Positions 13,801 to 24,363 of a DNA stretch of 64,000 nucleotides are shown here, in pieces (the stretch's first letter is position 1; every line of letters starts with the position of its first letter). Below the pieces are notes generated by a model. That model was not told where the DNA came from, made no database searches, and saw only the letters and a list, made by a program, of their open reading frames with translations. This stretch comes from Dimorphilus gyrociliatus (lineage: Eukaryota; Annelida; Polychaeta; Dinophilidae): contig CAJFCJ010000014.1 in NCBI GenBank assembly GCA_904063045.1, forward strand, positions 2,043,643-2,107,642, written 5' to 3'. The position numbers were made by a program, and so were the translations under genes.

Positions 13801-14101
13801 AAAGTGAAATCAGTTATTTCAATGGTAACAATCTTAAAAAAGTTTCATTAATTTAAATGAAAAGATAGAAATTAATTATTTAATTGTATTCTTTACCAAG
13901 TCCAAAGAGCAATACAATAATCCAGAAAACCTTTTTTCCGACAGAGTTAGCTTTACTCATACGAGGTACAGTATTTTCAGTAAGGTTGTTCACCAAATCT
14001 CCCCAGGTCAAAAGTCTTTCATCTTTTTCATCACTTGCTCCTTTGATCATTTTCTTAACCGTCATTTTGAATCCCTTTTGCGCCTCCAATTGAACAACCA
14101 T
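10895..14101 (-). CDS. DEG/ENaC family cation channel, copy B, 10 exons
   Basis: Exons 14101-13897, 13792-13593, 12784-12555, 12482-12388, 12183-12020, 11940-11685, 11609-11525, 11442-11293, 11226-11151, 11077-10895 join in frame to 547 residues. Splice phases equal those of copy A, and seven of the ten exons have exactly the same length (200, 230, 95, 164, 85, 150, 76), so the pair arose by tandem duplication. Landmarks: TM1 near residues 58-70, QVTDRFIKYFNYP, YPTITFCNLNP, CSSN-type cysteine cluster (ACTKTCLQ, CNCSNYKYP), and TM2 with LLSDLGGQIGLWMGLS. The C-terminal tail is longer and very basic. The first ATG is at 14101; an upstream GTG in frame is not used. As in copy A, the His-Gly motif position reads NLTENTVPRM. 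The large second intron (12785-13592) holds nothing I can identify. The two channels may co-assemble, which is inference. Confidence 0.92.
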
Positions 14102-16940
14102 TGTGAACTGCACGGTCTACAACGGCTAAATGACCTGGTGAATTATTTACAATGCGAACTATGGCCAAGTAATGGATTACTTTCATGTGAATTGTGTTGT
14201 GGAAAACATTAGTGAGATAAATAGTATCTGACAAATTCTTAGATGAAGTTTTAATGTAATCATTTATTGATATTTAGTATTACTAATCCCTCAAATATAT
14301 TTATTACACCAAAAATAAAATGACGTAGCTACGATAGATGGAGAGGGATGGGGTTGGGATGATGGGGGGCAGGAAAGGGGATGAAGATTATAAGATTACG
14401 TAATTAATAGTTTATTAATATCTGATATAACTTATTTTTTTTAAATATAACTATTAAAGCAATGCTCTATTATTAATTGCAAACTTATTGAATATACAGT
14501 CTGCATAGTGAAGTTGCCTTGAACATTAGCCGAGGGAATTCTAATTCATTCTCTTTAATATATTTCATTTGAATAAAGGAGATAGAAGCCCAGAACAATT
14601 TAAAGCAAATTGTTTGGCGTTTGAACAGTATGAAAGGGATTTTTGTTTTAATCTCAAGTTATTTATAGATCATAATATAAGATTGAAAAACAGAAACACT
14701 AAATTACATCTTGATTTTTGTTGGAAAACCCGTCAAACGATCATTCGACATTTACTAATATATATATATATATTTCATAAGGCAAACATTACTATATAGA
14801 CGAAGCATTACTTGTTTTTTCTCAACTACATTAGATAAAGAAATACTATTTGTATCTTGGTTACTTGGCATTTCCCATAGAAAAGAATTGTTCTATTAAA
14901 GTCTTTCAGGACATTTTCGTGATAGGAAAGTCCTCAATGACTTTTTCAGAACGGAAAATCCAGGTGACTAATTGTTTTACTTAGAAAATTTTTTGAAAAT
15001 GGCTTTTAATAAGAAATGAGTTATTAAATTTAATCTCTTTCTAAAAATAAAACGTTAAAAACATATGAATATTTTACAATAAAAATTTAAAAGAAAAGGA
15101 ACAAGAAAGACACGTGACTATTATTGCTTTTGCAAGAAGTCAGTCGCCCCGCAAATAAATAATGCATTCAATAGATATAGATACACTAATATGCAGAATA
15201 GGTTCATTTTTTTCTATCATAAAGACTGAAGTTATACACAAATTGTAAAAGAAATATTCATCTTAAAAGAAGATTACTTATTTAAAATTTTTAGTACAAC
15301 TATTTACTATATGAATTTTTTGCTCTTTTTACCGGCTTTTAGCGGAAAGTAATAGATGAACTAGGAGGCGTCTACTCATCAAAAACTATGTCAATACAAT
15401 CACAATAAGGGTTAACTATTTGCTAAATAAATTAATAAAGTAATTCGTCAAAATATAAATCGGTTGAAAAACTTTAACGAATACAGCTAAGGCAATGTAC
15501 AAGAAGACTGATCTAATATTTGTTTATTATTTATTCATTTAGGGATAATAACTATAACTAGGCTACACTTGAATTTTTTTCTCCGTTATTTTTAGTCTAT
15601 CTTCATATATTTCGTTAGTTATGTTGTCATTCTCCCTCATTCAATATAATTTCGATTCCTTACACCATCTTATTACGCCATCTGGATGACAAAATGGGAA
15701 TTTTTCTTCTCTTAATTTAAAGAAGCATGCAAAACTACGGTATATAAACTGTGTATAATAACAGTTAACGTAATTTTCTTAAATACACTACTAATAATGG
15801 TTAAAAAATGTTAAAGTAAATTTGGTTTGAATGAAATTTATAACCTTAGGTTAAGTAACAGGGAAAAAAGACATTTATTTACGAAAAAGACTATGTTTTC
15901 AGTATCCATTATTAATAATACGTTAGTTATTATATTAAAAAGTTTATTCATAAAATAAGTCATCGTATTAGCCCCAGATTTATACATATATATAGTATAT
16001 ATGTATTGTATATACTGTATATACAGTATATAGAATGTACAGTACAACAAATACGTTTATAAAATACAATACTAAAATAATTTTCTTCTTTTTCCCTGAA
16101 AACCCTTTTTTATCCTAGCTATTAGTTTTATTGAACCTTTAGGAGTTGGCAATGAGATAGACGTAGAGAAAGAGGAATGAGACTGATTTAAATAATATAT
16201 GTCTGAATATATTAAAACAGGCTAACTCGACGTTTTAACAATCTCCTATAAAAGATTCTAGTTTGTGTTTTTAATGCTCCTCGACTTTTTTTCCAATTTC
16301 TTCAAGCAGCCGTAATTGCACGTAGGGACTGAGAAGAGTTGTATGATTACGGGAAGGAGATTAAAAATAGCTTTTCATATATGTGTGAAAAGACCAAGTA
16401 TGCGGGAAGAAGGTTAATTCAGCATCCTTTTCTCTTAAATACACGTTATAATGAAAATAATAATAAAATATTGATCTTCTCATCCATAAAGACAAGTTGA
16501 CTTTTTGACACATCTTATTAACTATTTCAGGTTTTTCATTTCCGGAACTTTCCGTCAAAATTTTTAAATCTTATTCACTTAATATGCGAATATCCATGTT
16601 GTAATTATTCTTTTTACAACAGTCAAAAGATAAAGACACGCAGAACAGTATAATTATCCAAATGATGAAATTATCCATTTGATTAGTATATCAATAAAGT
16701 TATTTAAAAACTTTATATAGGTAGGTTTTGATTAAGAAACGGATGAAATGTAAATTATATCTAGGGTCTTATCCATAAAACAATTGGCATTATCTCATTT
16801 CGTACAACTCTTATTACTTAATAGATAAATGAAATATATAAATATTTAAGTATGCGAGTAAATATATATATATATATATATATTCTTTTTATACACCAAT
16901 ATACAAAGTATATACTTTGTAGACAATATATTAATTTAGA

Positions 16941-16975
<35 letters not shown>

Positions 16976-17440
16976 AATCCACTCTATATAAGTATACTTG
17001 TAGCATGTTATATTAAATATAGAAGCGTAAAAAATACTGATTGAAACAAATGAAATGCATTCGATTAGCTTTGAAAAAATTTTGATAAGAGTATGAATAA
17101 GTGAAGAAAGTAAAGAAGAAAAGAGTACAAGACGGAATAGAGAAGGATAGGAAAGGAAGTAGTTGAAAAATATATTAAAATATGATATAAATACATAGAA
17201 ATAAATATTTTTTATATTAATAATATAATGAATAGTCTTTGAGAATGAACATGTATATATTTTTTCCAATACGTGTATTTTTGGTTTGTTTGTTTTATTT
17301 TACGAAGCAAATTTTGTGCAGTCCAACTTTCTTTAACTTCTTATTTTCTTGTTCATTGACAACATTTGGATAAGAACAACAATGATATTTTTTTTTTCAT
17401 TATTTTATTAATTTTTTAGAGGCTTAAATGGTTAAAAATA
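14102..17440. other. intergenic, no gene recognised; G-rich patch
   Basis: About 3.3 kb between DEG/ENaC copy B and the insulin-like gene. It contains a G-run patch at 14345-14380, (AT)n tracts at 16859-16882 and 16947-16970, TATATACTG-type palindromic repeats near 16010-16035 and a CGCCATCT site at 15676-15683. The open frames here (for example at 14569-14799 and 16943-17269) are low-complexity or isoleucine/tyrosine-rich readings of repeats and are not called. Confidence 0.55.
14345..14380 (+). other. predicted G-quadruplex motif
   Basis: Five runs of three or more G lie within 36 bases, with loops of 2, 2, 5 and 7 bases. This satisfies the usual G3+ N1-7 quadruplex rule and is striking in DNA that is otherwise about 70% AT or more. 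It lies about 240 bp upstream of the ATG of DEG/ENaC copy B. Confidence 0.55.
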
Positions 17441-17796
17441 CTATCCAGCACATACATTAAGTACGTCTTTAATATGACATCCTTTTGATTTACAGCAATA
17501 ATCGGCCATTAAATTTAAAGGAACTACTCCTCTTTTGTATATATGTCCGGCTGAAAAGTACCAATTTGTGGAATACCAATATAAAAATTAAATACAGATG
17601 ATAATAGAATAAAAGAGTAAAACGGACAAAATAATAATTAAAAAGAAATTATGAATAAAGTCTACTTACATCTTTTAGTCATACCGCATATTGAAATCAA
17701 TCTCATTGTGAATTCGGGATCGCAAAATACATTAGCCTGAACTTGAACATTTAACAAACATATCAATAATAGAAAATGCAAAACAAATCTGCTCAT
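17441..17796 (-). CDS. insulin/relaxin-family peptide precursor, 2 exons
   Basis: Minus-strand exons 17796-17670 and 17550-17441 join (T/CC, phase 1; GTAAGT donor, TTTTCAG acceptor) to a 78-residue preprohormone. ATG 17796 begins a signal peptide (residues 1-21, LLLICLL core); in-frame ATGs at 17829 and 17898 are possible but poorer. The B-chain has C-x11-C followed by Gly (FCDPEFTMRLISICG). Then come TKR, a C-peptide of only five residues (SGHIY), KR, and an A-chain with CC-x4-C-x8-C and a Cys-Ala-Gly end. The phase-1 intron inside the C-peptide is at the place shared by insulin genes across animals. The usual A-chain spacing is CC-x3-C, so one residue is extra. It should be a secreted two-chain hormone acting on a receptor kinase or a relaxin-type GPCR; which one cannot be told. 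Confidence 0.88.
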
Positions 17797-18486
17797 GGCT
17801 GCGAAATGCCGTATGACCAATATTCGCATCGCTTTTATACTGCAGCGATTGCTGGAGAAAATATTTCCTTCCGGAAAATAATTAAAAACTATTTTCAATT
17901 ATTTTTGATTGGACAATTTACTTAATCCTTTATTGATTAACAAAGAAAAAAAAATAAATAATCTTACTTATTTGGCTACTTAATGTCTCTGAATAGTAAA
18001 AAATTTATACACTTTCCATATAAACTTTTCAGTTTTTTTCTATGCTGATCAGCAAATTTTTCTTTTTTTACGACACTAGTTTACGTATTCATACGTCACA
18101 ATCTGGTTAATTAAATTATTCAAGTGATATTAACGACAACCGAAAATTAATTTGCTGCGGTCTAATGCCTTTTTTTTGTAAAAAGACTTGTTTCCTTTTT
18201 TCTTTTAATCCGAATTATTCTGTTAAAGTAAATTACTTATCTGAAAAAAAATAGCTATTACACTTTATAGATTTAAGGTATTTATCTAAGACTTATGCAG
18301 TGTTATTAAATATAAATTTTATATAAATGTTGCTTTTACCAACTGTGTATATGCAAATGATATTCTTTTATGATTATTTATAGCAAAGGTATATCCTAGT
18401 ATAAACTCTACTATAGTTTTTAATATATTTTTACGCCCACATAAATGTCCTTAAAACTTTTATGATGCATTTTTTCTATCCTACAT

Positions 18487-18525
18487 CCCTCCCCCTCTGT
18501 CTCCTCTCCCCTTCGACCCCACCCC
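18487..18525 (-). other. C-run cluster (quadruplex-prone on minus strand)
   Basis: Runs of 3, 5, 4, 4 and 4 C with spacers of 1, 12, 5 and 1 bases. One spacer exceeds the usual 7-base limit, so it only partly meets the quadruplex rule. Isolated in very AT-rich DNA. Confidence 0.4.
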
Positions 18526-19688
18526 ACCATATCCTGATCTACAAATTTCTTCGCCCACGTATTCATTGCAATCTAAAGTCAATCTGTCCATCTATCTATC
18601 TATTTATCTACGTATTCTACCGTTATTTGTTTAAGTAATAAAAATTTAGTTGGTTCTTAAATAGAAAAAGATCTCTATCAATATATTAATTTATTAATAA
18701 ATACTATTAAGCAAATTTTAATACTAGAATTATATATAAGTAATAAAACTGATTACTACTGTATATTACTTTAATATTTATTTCATCTTCCTCCCAGATT
18801 CTGGTTACTTAAGCCTTATTTTAAATAGACACAGCAAATAGAATACTTTTCATAATTAGGAATGGAAAAAATTGTGAAAATGATCAATTATCTTCTTCCT
18901 TGTCTTATCATTTACGTTCTTTACTCGGAATTTGGTACGGAAATTGGCTATCATTGATTTTTGTTTTTCTATTTGAATATAATAGCTCTTCTATCAACTT
19001 TTAATTTTTCATCACAAGTGGTAAAATCTAAGTTAGAAACTCAAAACACATAAGAATGACCTAAATAAGAACCAAAATTTACATACATTTAATATAGCTT
19101 ACATTAATAAATAAATGTATCAATGAATTAGTAAAAGAGATAACAATTAATAAATAATCTATGACAAAAAGAAATGCTCTAAAAACTTTCTTCAAGATCT
19201 AACAGACAGATAATTACAATACTTTACATACTAATATCTAAAAGTATATTGTATAAAATACATAAATAACAAAAATTCTTTTCTCCTTTGATAATAAAAT
19301 GTAATAAATATTTATTTACTGTTAACATATCTCTTTTTCCTTTATCTTTCAAGTTGTATTTATTAAACTTTTTAACCCTTTCGTTAACTCTTGAATATTT
19401 CTCATTGTAGATAATAAATATATAAAATTAGTAGTTCAAGGCTACTCGTCCTACTAATAATCTTAATATCTTACTGTTATCTAGCTAGTAGTACTTTGCT
19501 TTCTCTAATTTGTTCTACTTTTTCCAATTTTTTTTAAGAGATAAAAGAAAAAGCGACAGTTTAGTAATATTATGTAATTTTTGTTTAAAAGCGGAAATAT
19601 TTCCTGTCGTTTTCAACTCTTTTCGAACACTTCATAAATCATTTTTGATATTGAAAAGCATGAAAAGAAGGAAAAGATATATGTCTAG

Positions 19689-19689
<1 letters not shown>

Positions 19690-19728
<39 letters not shown>
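19690..19728. repeat. (AT)n microsatellite
   Basis: Uninterrupted TA dinucleotide run of about 39 bases. Confidence 0.95.
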
Positions 19729-19731
<3 letters not shown>

Positions 19732-20349
19732 TTATAACTGATTTTATATAAATAAAGTTGCTAGGATACATAATACTTCAGCTTCTAAACTTATGAATAA
19801 ATATACAAAAGGTTTAAATTGATGAATCCATTTCAATTACTAAACTATAAGCACTATAAAAACAAAAAAAAAAGCTGCCATTAAGAAACTATGATAAAAA
19901 AAACTTATGTAGAAAAAAAGTTATGACTATTTATATAATTTATACAACGACTATATATAAAGTTTTAGTACAGATATTATTTTATTTATGGTAAGAGAAT
20001 ACCTATAATAAGTTTTACTCAATTGCATAAAAGAAAGGGAAATTCTATGTAATAGATCTCGTTTTAGTATTAAACAAAATGGAAAAAAGTTCACTAGCCT
20101 GTTACTAGGCGCTAGTAAGTTAGTGCTCAAGCATGCAGTATTAATTGTCCTATATTGTATCCACTAGATGTGTTTACAAATATTCTTTTTATAATAATAC
20201 TTATTTATATCAGTTTCTGGCAACCAATCAAACTAATCAATTATTACGAATGCGGAAAAAGTTTCTAGTTCAGCCTTAAAATGGCAAAAAATTTATAAAG
20301 AGTTAGACTGAGGAGAAGCGTTTCTTCTTTACTTTGTTTATTTATAAAA

Positions 20350-21369
20350 ATGATAAAAGACAATGGCGAAATAGAGAAAAATAATAAAAAGGTTTCGTTT
20401 AACGAAGAAAAACAACTCACTAAGAATGGAGAGAGAACAATAAGAAAAAATTTGTTTAATATATGTAAAGCAATCGGAGCAAGAATACTATTTATTTGCC
20501 ACTCTAGTTTAAGCATCTATTGGACATCTAATGTTAAAAATAGTTATTACTATTGGTTTCTATCTGCAAGCTTACTCTTTTTGATTATTGAACTTATCAT
20601 TGTTATTAAAGTTAAGAAGGGTGAAGATTGGAAATGGTTCTGTCCAAGTGTATTTGTATATCTAACAACAATTATATCTTGCGTTTGGATATTAGAATTG
20701 GATAAACTTGATCAAAAACCTCAGTTAACAAACGCTACTGGGGTTTATATTCCTGGTATTGGTCAGCAGTTTAACACCTCTGATTGGTATTTGATGATAG
20801 AACAGGGACTCATGCTCATTCTGATAGTAGGTAGATGGCTCTTACCCAAAGGACATATGACAAGAGATGAGCTATCTCAGCTACTACTTGTTTATTTCGC
20901 CATTGCGGCGGATATTCTCGATTTTTTCCCCATCATTGCAATAGATGAACTAAAGAAAGAAAAAAGAATGATATACTCAATTTTAGCTGCTTGGAGCTGG
21001 AGCCTTATGCAATTTACATTCGTCCTAACGAATCGAGCTACTCTCTCGGGTACAATAATCCGAAAAAGAAGTGTATTAGCTTCAAAGGCTGTAAAACGAT
21101 ATCATGTTTGCTGTGAAACTGAAGTGTGGACTTTATTGGTCTCAGTTTTAATGCAAGATGGTCCATTCGTAATTCTTAGACTAGTTACAGTCATTTACTT
21201 TAAAGTCCAAACATTTACTATATTTTTCTTTTTAAGTAAAAATTTGGTTGTACTTGTACTGCAATTTTATAGAATAGTAGTATTATGTTTTGAAAAATCA
21301 TCACATGTTAGTCCAAAAATGACTGAAGTTCAACAACAGAATCAAATGGAAAGACAGTTTGAACTTTAA
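20350..21369 (+). CDS. TMEM26: TMEM26 family multipass membrane protein, intronless
   Basis: Single open frame of 339 residues. About eight hydrophobic segments are seen, after a charged cytosolic N-terminus of about 35 residues. It matches the animal TMEM26 family along its length: GARILFICHS (first helix), KGEDWKWFCPSVFVYL, CVWILELD, LMLILIVGRWLLPKG, MTRDELSQLLLVYFAIAADILDF, AAWSWSLMQF, QDGPFVILRLVTVIYFKV and VLQFYRIVVL are all family-typical stretches in the right order. The mammalian gene is a plasma-membrane protein used as a marker of beige fat cells; its molecular activity is unknown. Here the gene has no introns although most neighbours do, which suggests intron loss or an old retrocopy. 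The start ATG at 20350 lies just after an A/T-rich leader; no earlier in-frame ATG extends it sensibly. Confidence 0.88.
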   Translation: MIKDNGEIEKNNKKVSFNEEKQLTKNGERTIRKNLFNICKAIGARILFICHSSLSIYWTSNVKNSYYYWFLSASLLFLIIELIIVIKVKKGEDWKWFCPSVFVYLTTIISCVWILELDKLDQKPQLTNATGVYIPGIGQQFNTSDWYLMIEQGLMLILIVGRWLLPKGHMTRDELSQLLLVYFAIAADILDFFPIIAIDELKKEKRMIYSILAAWSWSLMQFTFVLTNRATLSGTIIRKRSVLASKAVKRYHVCCETEVWTLLVSVLMQDGPFVILRLVTVIYFKVQTFTIFFFLSKNLVVLVLQFYRIVVLCFEKSSHVSPKMTEVQQQNQMERQFEL

Positions 21370-22106
21370 TTTATTTTTACTTTTGTTTAATAAAAATTAT
21401 TCAAAAATCTATTTTTAGCATAAATAAAGATATATATGTTATATTTAGACTCTACACATGCGCACATATATATATACAGTATATAGAATAATTAACGATA
21501 ATAGAGTATTGTCCTAACTTAATAAGAATTATTATAAACAACATAAATCAAACTATTGTACTAATCCGCTTTATTCGTCTAAGTTACGTATATAATCAGT
21601 TTTTAACAAAATCGATTAATTTGTGTTACTATGAGATTTTTGTAATAGTTCATTTTATATTTATAAATATATCTTTTAATTGATCTTTTCTCCTTTTCTT
21701 TCTCCGTCCTTTCTCTCTCTATCCATTATCTTCTAACTAAAACAATAAAAGTGATATTCACAACGTCATTTCTATATTAAAAAAAGAAACTGAAATTATC
21801 TTTTGTATTATTTTTTTTAACACTGAATTAATTAATTAAATTATTAATTAATTTATTGAAAAAAATCATTGTCCGTCAGGAAAACGTATTAATTTATTGT
21901 TAAAATATGCTTATTTTTATAAAGTGTCTAACTATGTAAAAATCGTATTGTATTCCATATCTCTTGGGTATAAGAAATAAATAAAAAGAAAGTATAGTTT
22001 ATTATTTTAGCTGTATCTATCTGCGGTTAGTTTTAAATCAAATATCTTGTGGTTTGTTCAGGAAAGACAACATTCTCTACTCTATTTTTTAATTTAAGAA
22101 TAAAAG
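21370..22106. other. intergenic
   Basis: Spacer of 737 bp between TMEM26 and the transposase ORF, with a TATATACAGTATATAG palindromic repeat at about 21470-21487. If the transposase belongs to an autonomous element, its left terminal inverted repeat should lie here, but I could not identify one by eye. Confidence 0.4.
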
Positions 22107-23387
22107 ATGGATTTTCAATTAACTAAAACCAATAGAGGTAAACCTTGTATAGTTATTGAAAATAATAAATATTCGTTGAAAAGAGAAAAAGCTGGTGGAA
22201 CTATTTTAAGTTGGTGTTGTACAAAGAAACTTTGTAAAAGTATGGTGGAAACTGATAGATCGAAAACTGTTATATTGAAAGTAAAAAATGAGCATTATCA
22301 TCGTATTGATAATGATTTAAAAAGCTTAAATAAATCTGATATAAATATCATATGGAAAATTATACATAATCTAAAAACAGAACAAATTAAAAAGTTACCA
22401 AAGTCAAGGATTGAATTACATAATCAAATTGATGAAGTTAATCCAATTACATGTAAATTTGAAAATTTTACTCTACTAAATAATAAAGAAAATGGAATGA
22501 TTATTATATCTTGCGAATCAAATTTAAGGATTATGTGTACTGAATTTCAAGATATATTCGCCGATGGTACTTTTCAATATTCTCCACCTTTTCATAGGAA
22601 GTTTTTTACAATTAATGGATATATTAATGGAAATTTTATACCACTAATCTACGCTTTTCTCTTAGAAGCGAATTATTCGAGTTATTGTGAATTTTTTGTT
22701 TCTTTAAAACTGAAATGTCAAGAATTTAATTTATTCTTTGAACCGAAAACCATTTTTACTGAATTGGATCCATTTCTTATCGAGGCTATTAGACAAGTTT
22801 TACCTAATTCATCAATTAGATGTTGTATGTTCCATTTTAAGAAAATGATAAAAAGATTAATTGAAAGATATGGTTTAGAAGACGATTACAAACATCCGGA
22901 TGGAACCTTATCAACTTTCTTAAGTAACTTATTTGGATTGGCTTACTTATCGCCTAGTGAAGTTCTAGAGGCTTTTCACGATTTTTACAAAGTCAGTGGA
23001 AATGGCGATAAGAGAATCGACAACTTTTTGCAATCTGTTCTATCAACTTTTATCCAAGAAGAGTCAATCTTCCCACCGAGTTTATGGGCGGAAGAACCTT
23101 CTTCAAATTCTATACATTCGCTAATTGGTATTGAGTTTTACCATAGAGTTTATAATACTCTTTTCAAGAGCTTGTCGAAGAATATTCTTGTTTTTATAAA
23201 AGCCCTTATTGAAATTCAAACAACAGTCTATAAGACTGTTGAAAATTTACAATCTGAATCATCAATTAAGAAGAAAAACGATTGCCACCTTCGTATTATT
23301 GTTCAACAATATAATCTTTATAAAATGGGCAAAGTCTCGCGTTTCTTATTCATCAAAGGAGTAGGTCAAAAGTATAAATTAATGTGA
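22107..23387 (+). mobile_element. FLYWCH zinc finger / MULE transposase ORF, intact
   Basis: Uninterrupted frame of 426 residues without introns. Residues 1-66 fit a FLYWCH zinc finger (RGKP near 10-13, W46-C47/C48, C53, H63 and H65). Residues about 150-250 fit the MULE transposase core: FADGTF (Asp153, first catalytic acid), a TEL-D stretch at 218-221 where family members normally have TD, then AIRQVLPNSSIRCCMFHF with the C-x2-H element. A late LWAEEPSSNS and GIEFYHR stretch (about residues 335-355) matches the region with the third catalytic Glu and the NxxE-xxH type motif. Mutator-like transposases cut and paste DNA; FLYWCH/MULE genes are widespread in invertebrate genomes. The intact frame suggests either recent transposition or domestication. 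The apparent Asp-to-Glu change at residue 219 could weaken catalysis. Terminal repeats were not found by eye. Confidence 0.8.
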
Positions 23388-24363
23388 ATTGTTAAATAAG
23401 GATATCCTTGACGTCTTAAATGCCTTATCATCATTATTCTAATAATCCTACTCGCATTCTTTAAATATATTTGTTATTTATTACCGTTCTTGAACTAATA
23501 CTAACCTTAGCAAAATGTGCTGATTCTTCAAACTAGTTTCGTTCAATAGAATTTATAACGTCACATGAACATGAATGAGTATTGTACATCCGTGTTTGTA
23601 GTGCGTTGGTTGATTGATAAAGAAATTTCATTTATTAGTTAATACTATTTAGATAAAAACTGCTTAGTAATGGAGTAACTTTTATAGCCTAAATTGATTA
23701 ATTATGACACTTTTAATACACATTAAATTAACATACTATCCAAATTAGTAATGACGATATCATTAATAACATATGGTAAATACCAAACTCAATATCTTTT
23801 TCATATGCAAACAAATATAAAAGTAAGAGATAAGACTTTTTTTAGTCGACAGGAAGTAAGCCATTCAAGCTGATTGTATTTAGTAATAGTATCACTGGCT
23901 ATGGGGAGTGTTGTAGCAAGTTAATTGACTGCATCCATTATAATTTCCTGTTTCAATATCATAAAAAGATTAAGTGTCTAAATAGAAATGTATATATTTT
24001 TTAATTATTATATTATATATATGTATATATATATATATATATAAATTTATACTGTATATTGAGCATTTTAGCCTTTTTAGACACTTTCAAAGTATTTCAC
24101 TTTTCATTTAGTTTCTTTCTCTTAATAATAAAAGAAAAAAAGAAATTAGAAATAAACTTTATTATCTTCTTAAGAAGGCAAGTAGTTTTTAATTCTTTGT
24201 AATTCTTGTGCAATGCATATATTTAAGAATATTTAAACAAGATATAATACAATATATCTCGGTTTATGTAGATAATCTACTGATCTCTGATTGGCTACAG
24301 ATTAATTTTGTATTTAACAGACAAAGTCAAGTTAGAGCTCAATTCGAAAACGGTAAGAGAAGG
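23388..24363. other. intergenic
   Basis: About 1 kb of AT-rich spacer between the transposase ORF and the next peptide gene, with an (AT)n tract near 24013-24042. No gene seen; it would contain the right end of the MULE element and the promoter of the peptide gene. Confidence 0.4.

Larger units (their letters stand above)
17797..20349. other. intergenic, no gene recognised
   Basis: AT-rich sequence with a C-run cluster at 18487-18525 (quadruplex-prone on the minus strand), a CTAT microsatellite near 18588-18610 and a 39-bp (AT)n tract at 19690-19728. No supported coding sequence. Confidence 0.5.

Noticed and set aside
21370-24363. Terminal inverted repeats for the MULE element
   Set aside because: No convincing long inverted pair could be seen by eye in the AT-rich flanks.
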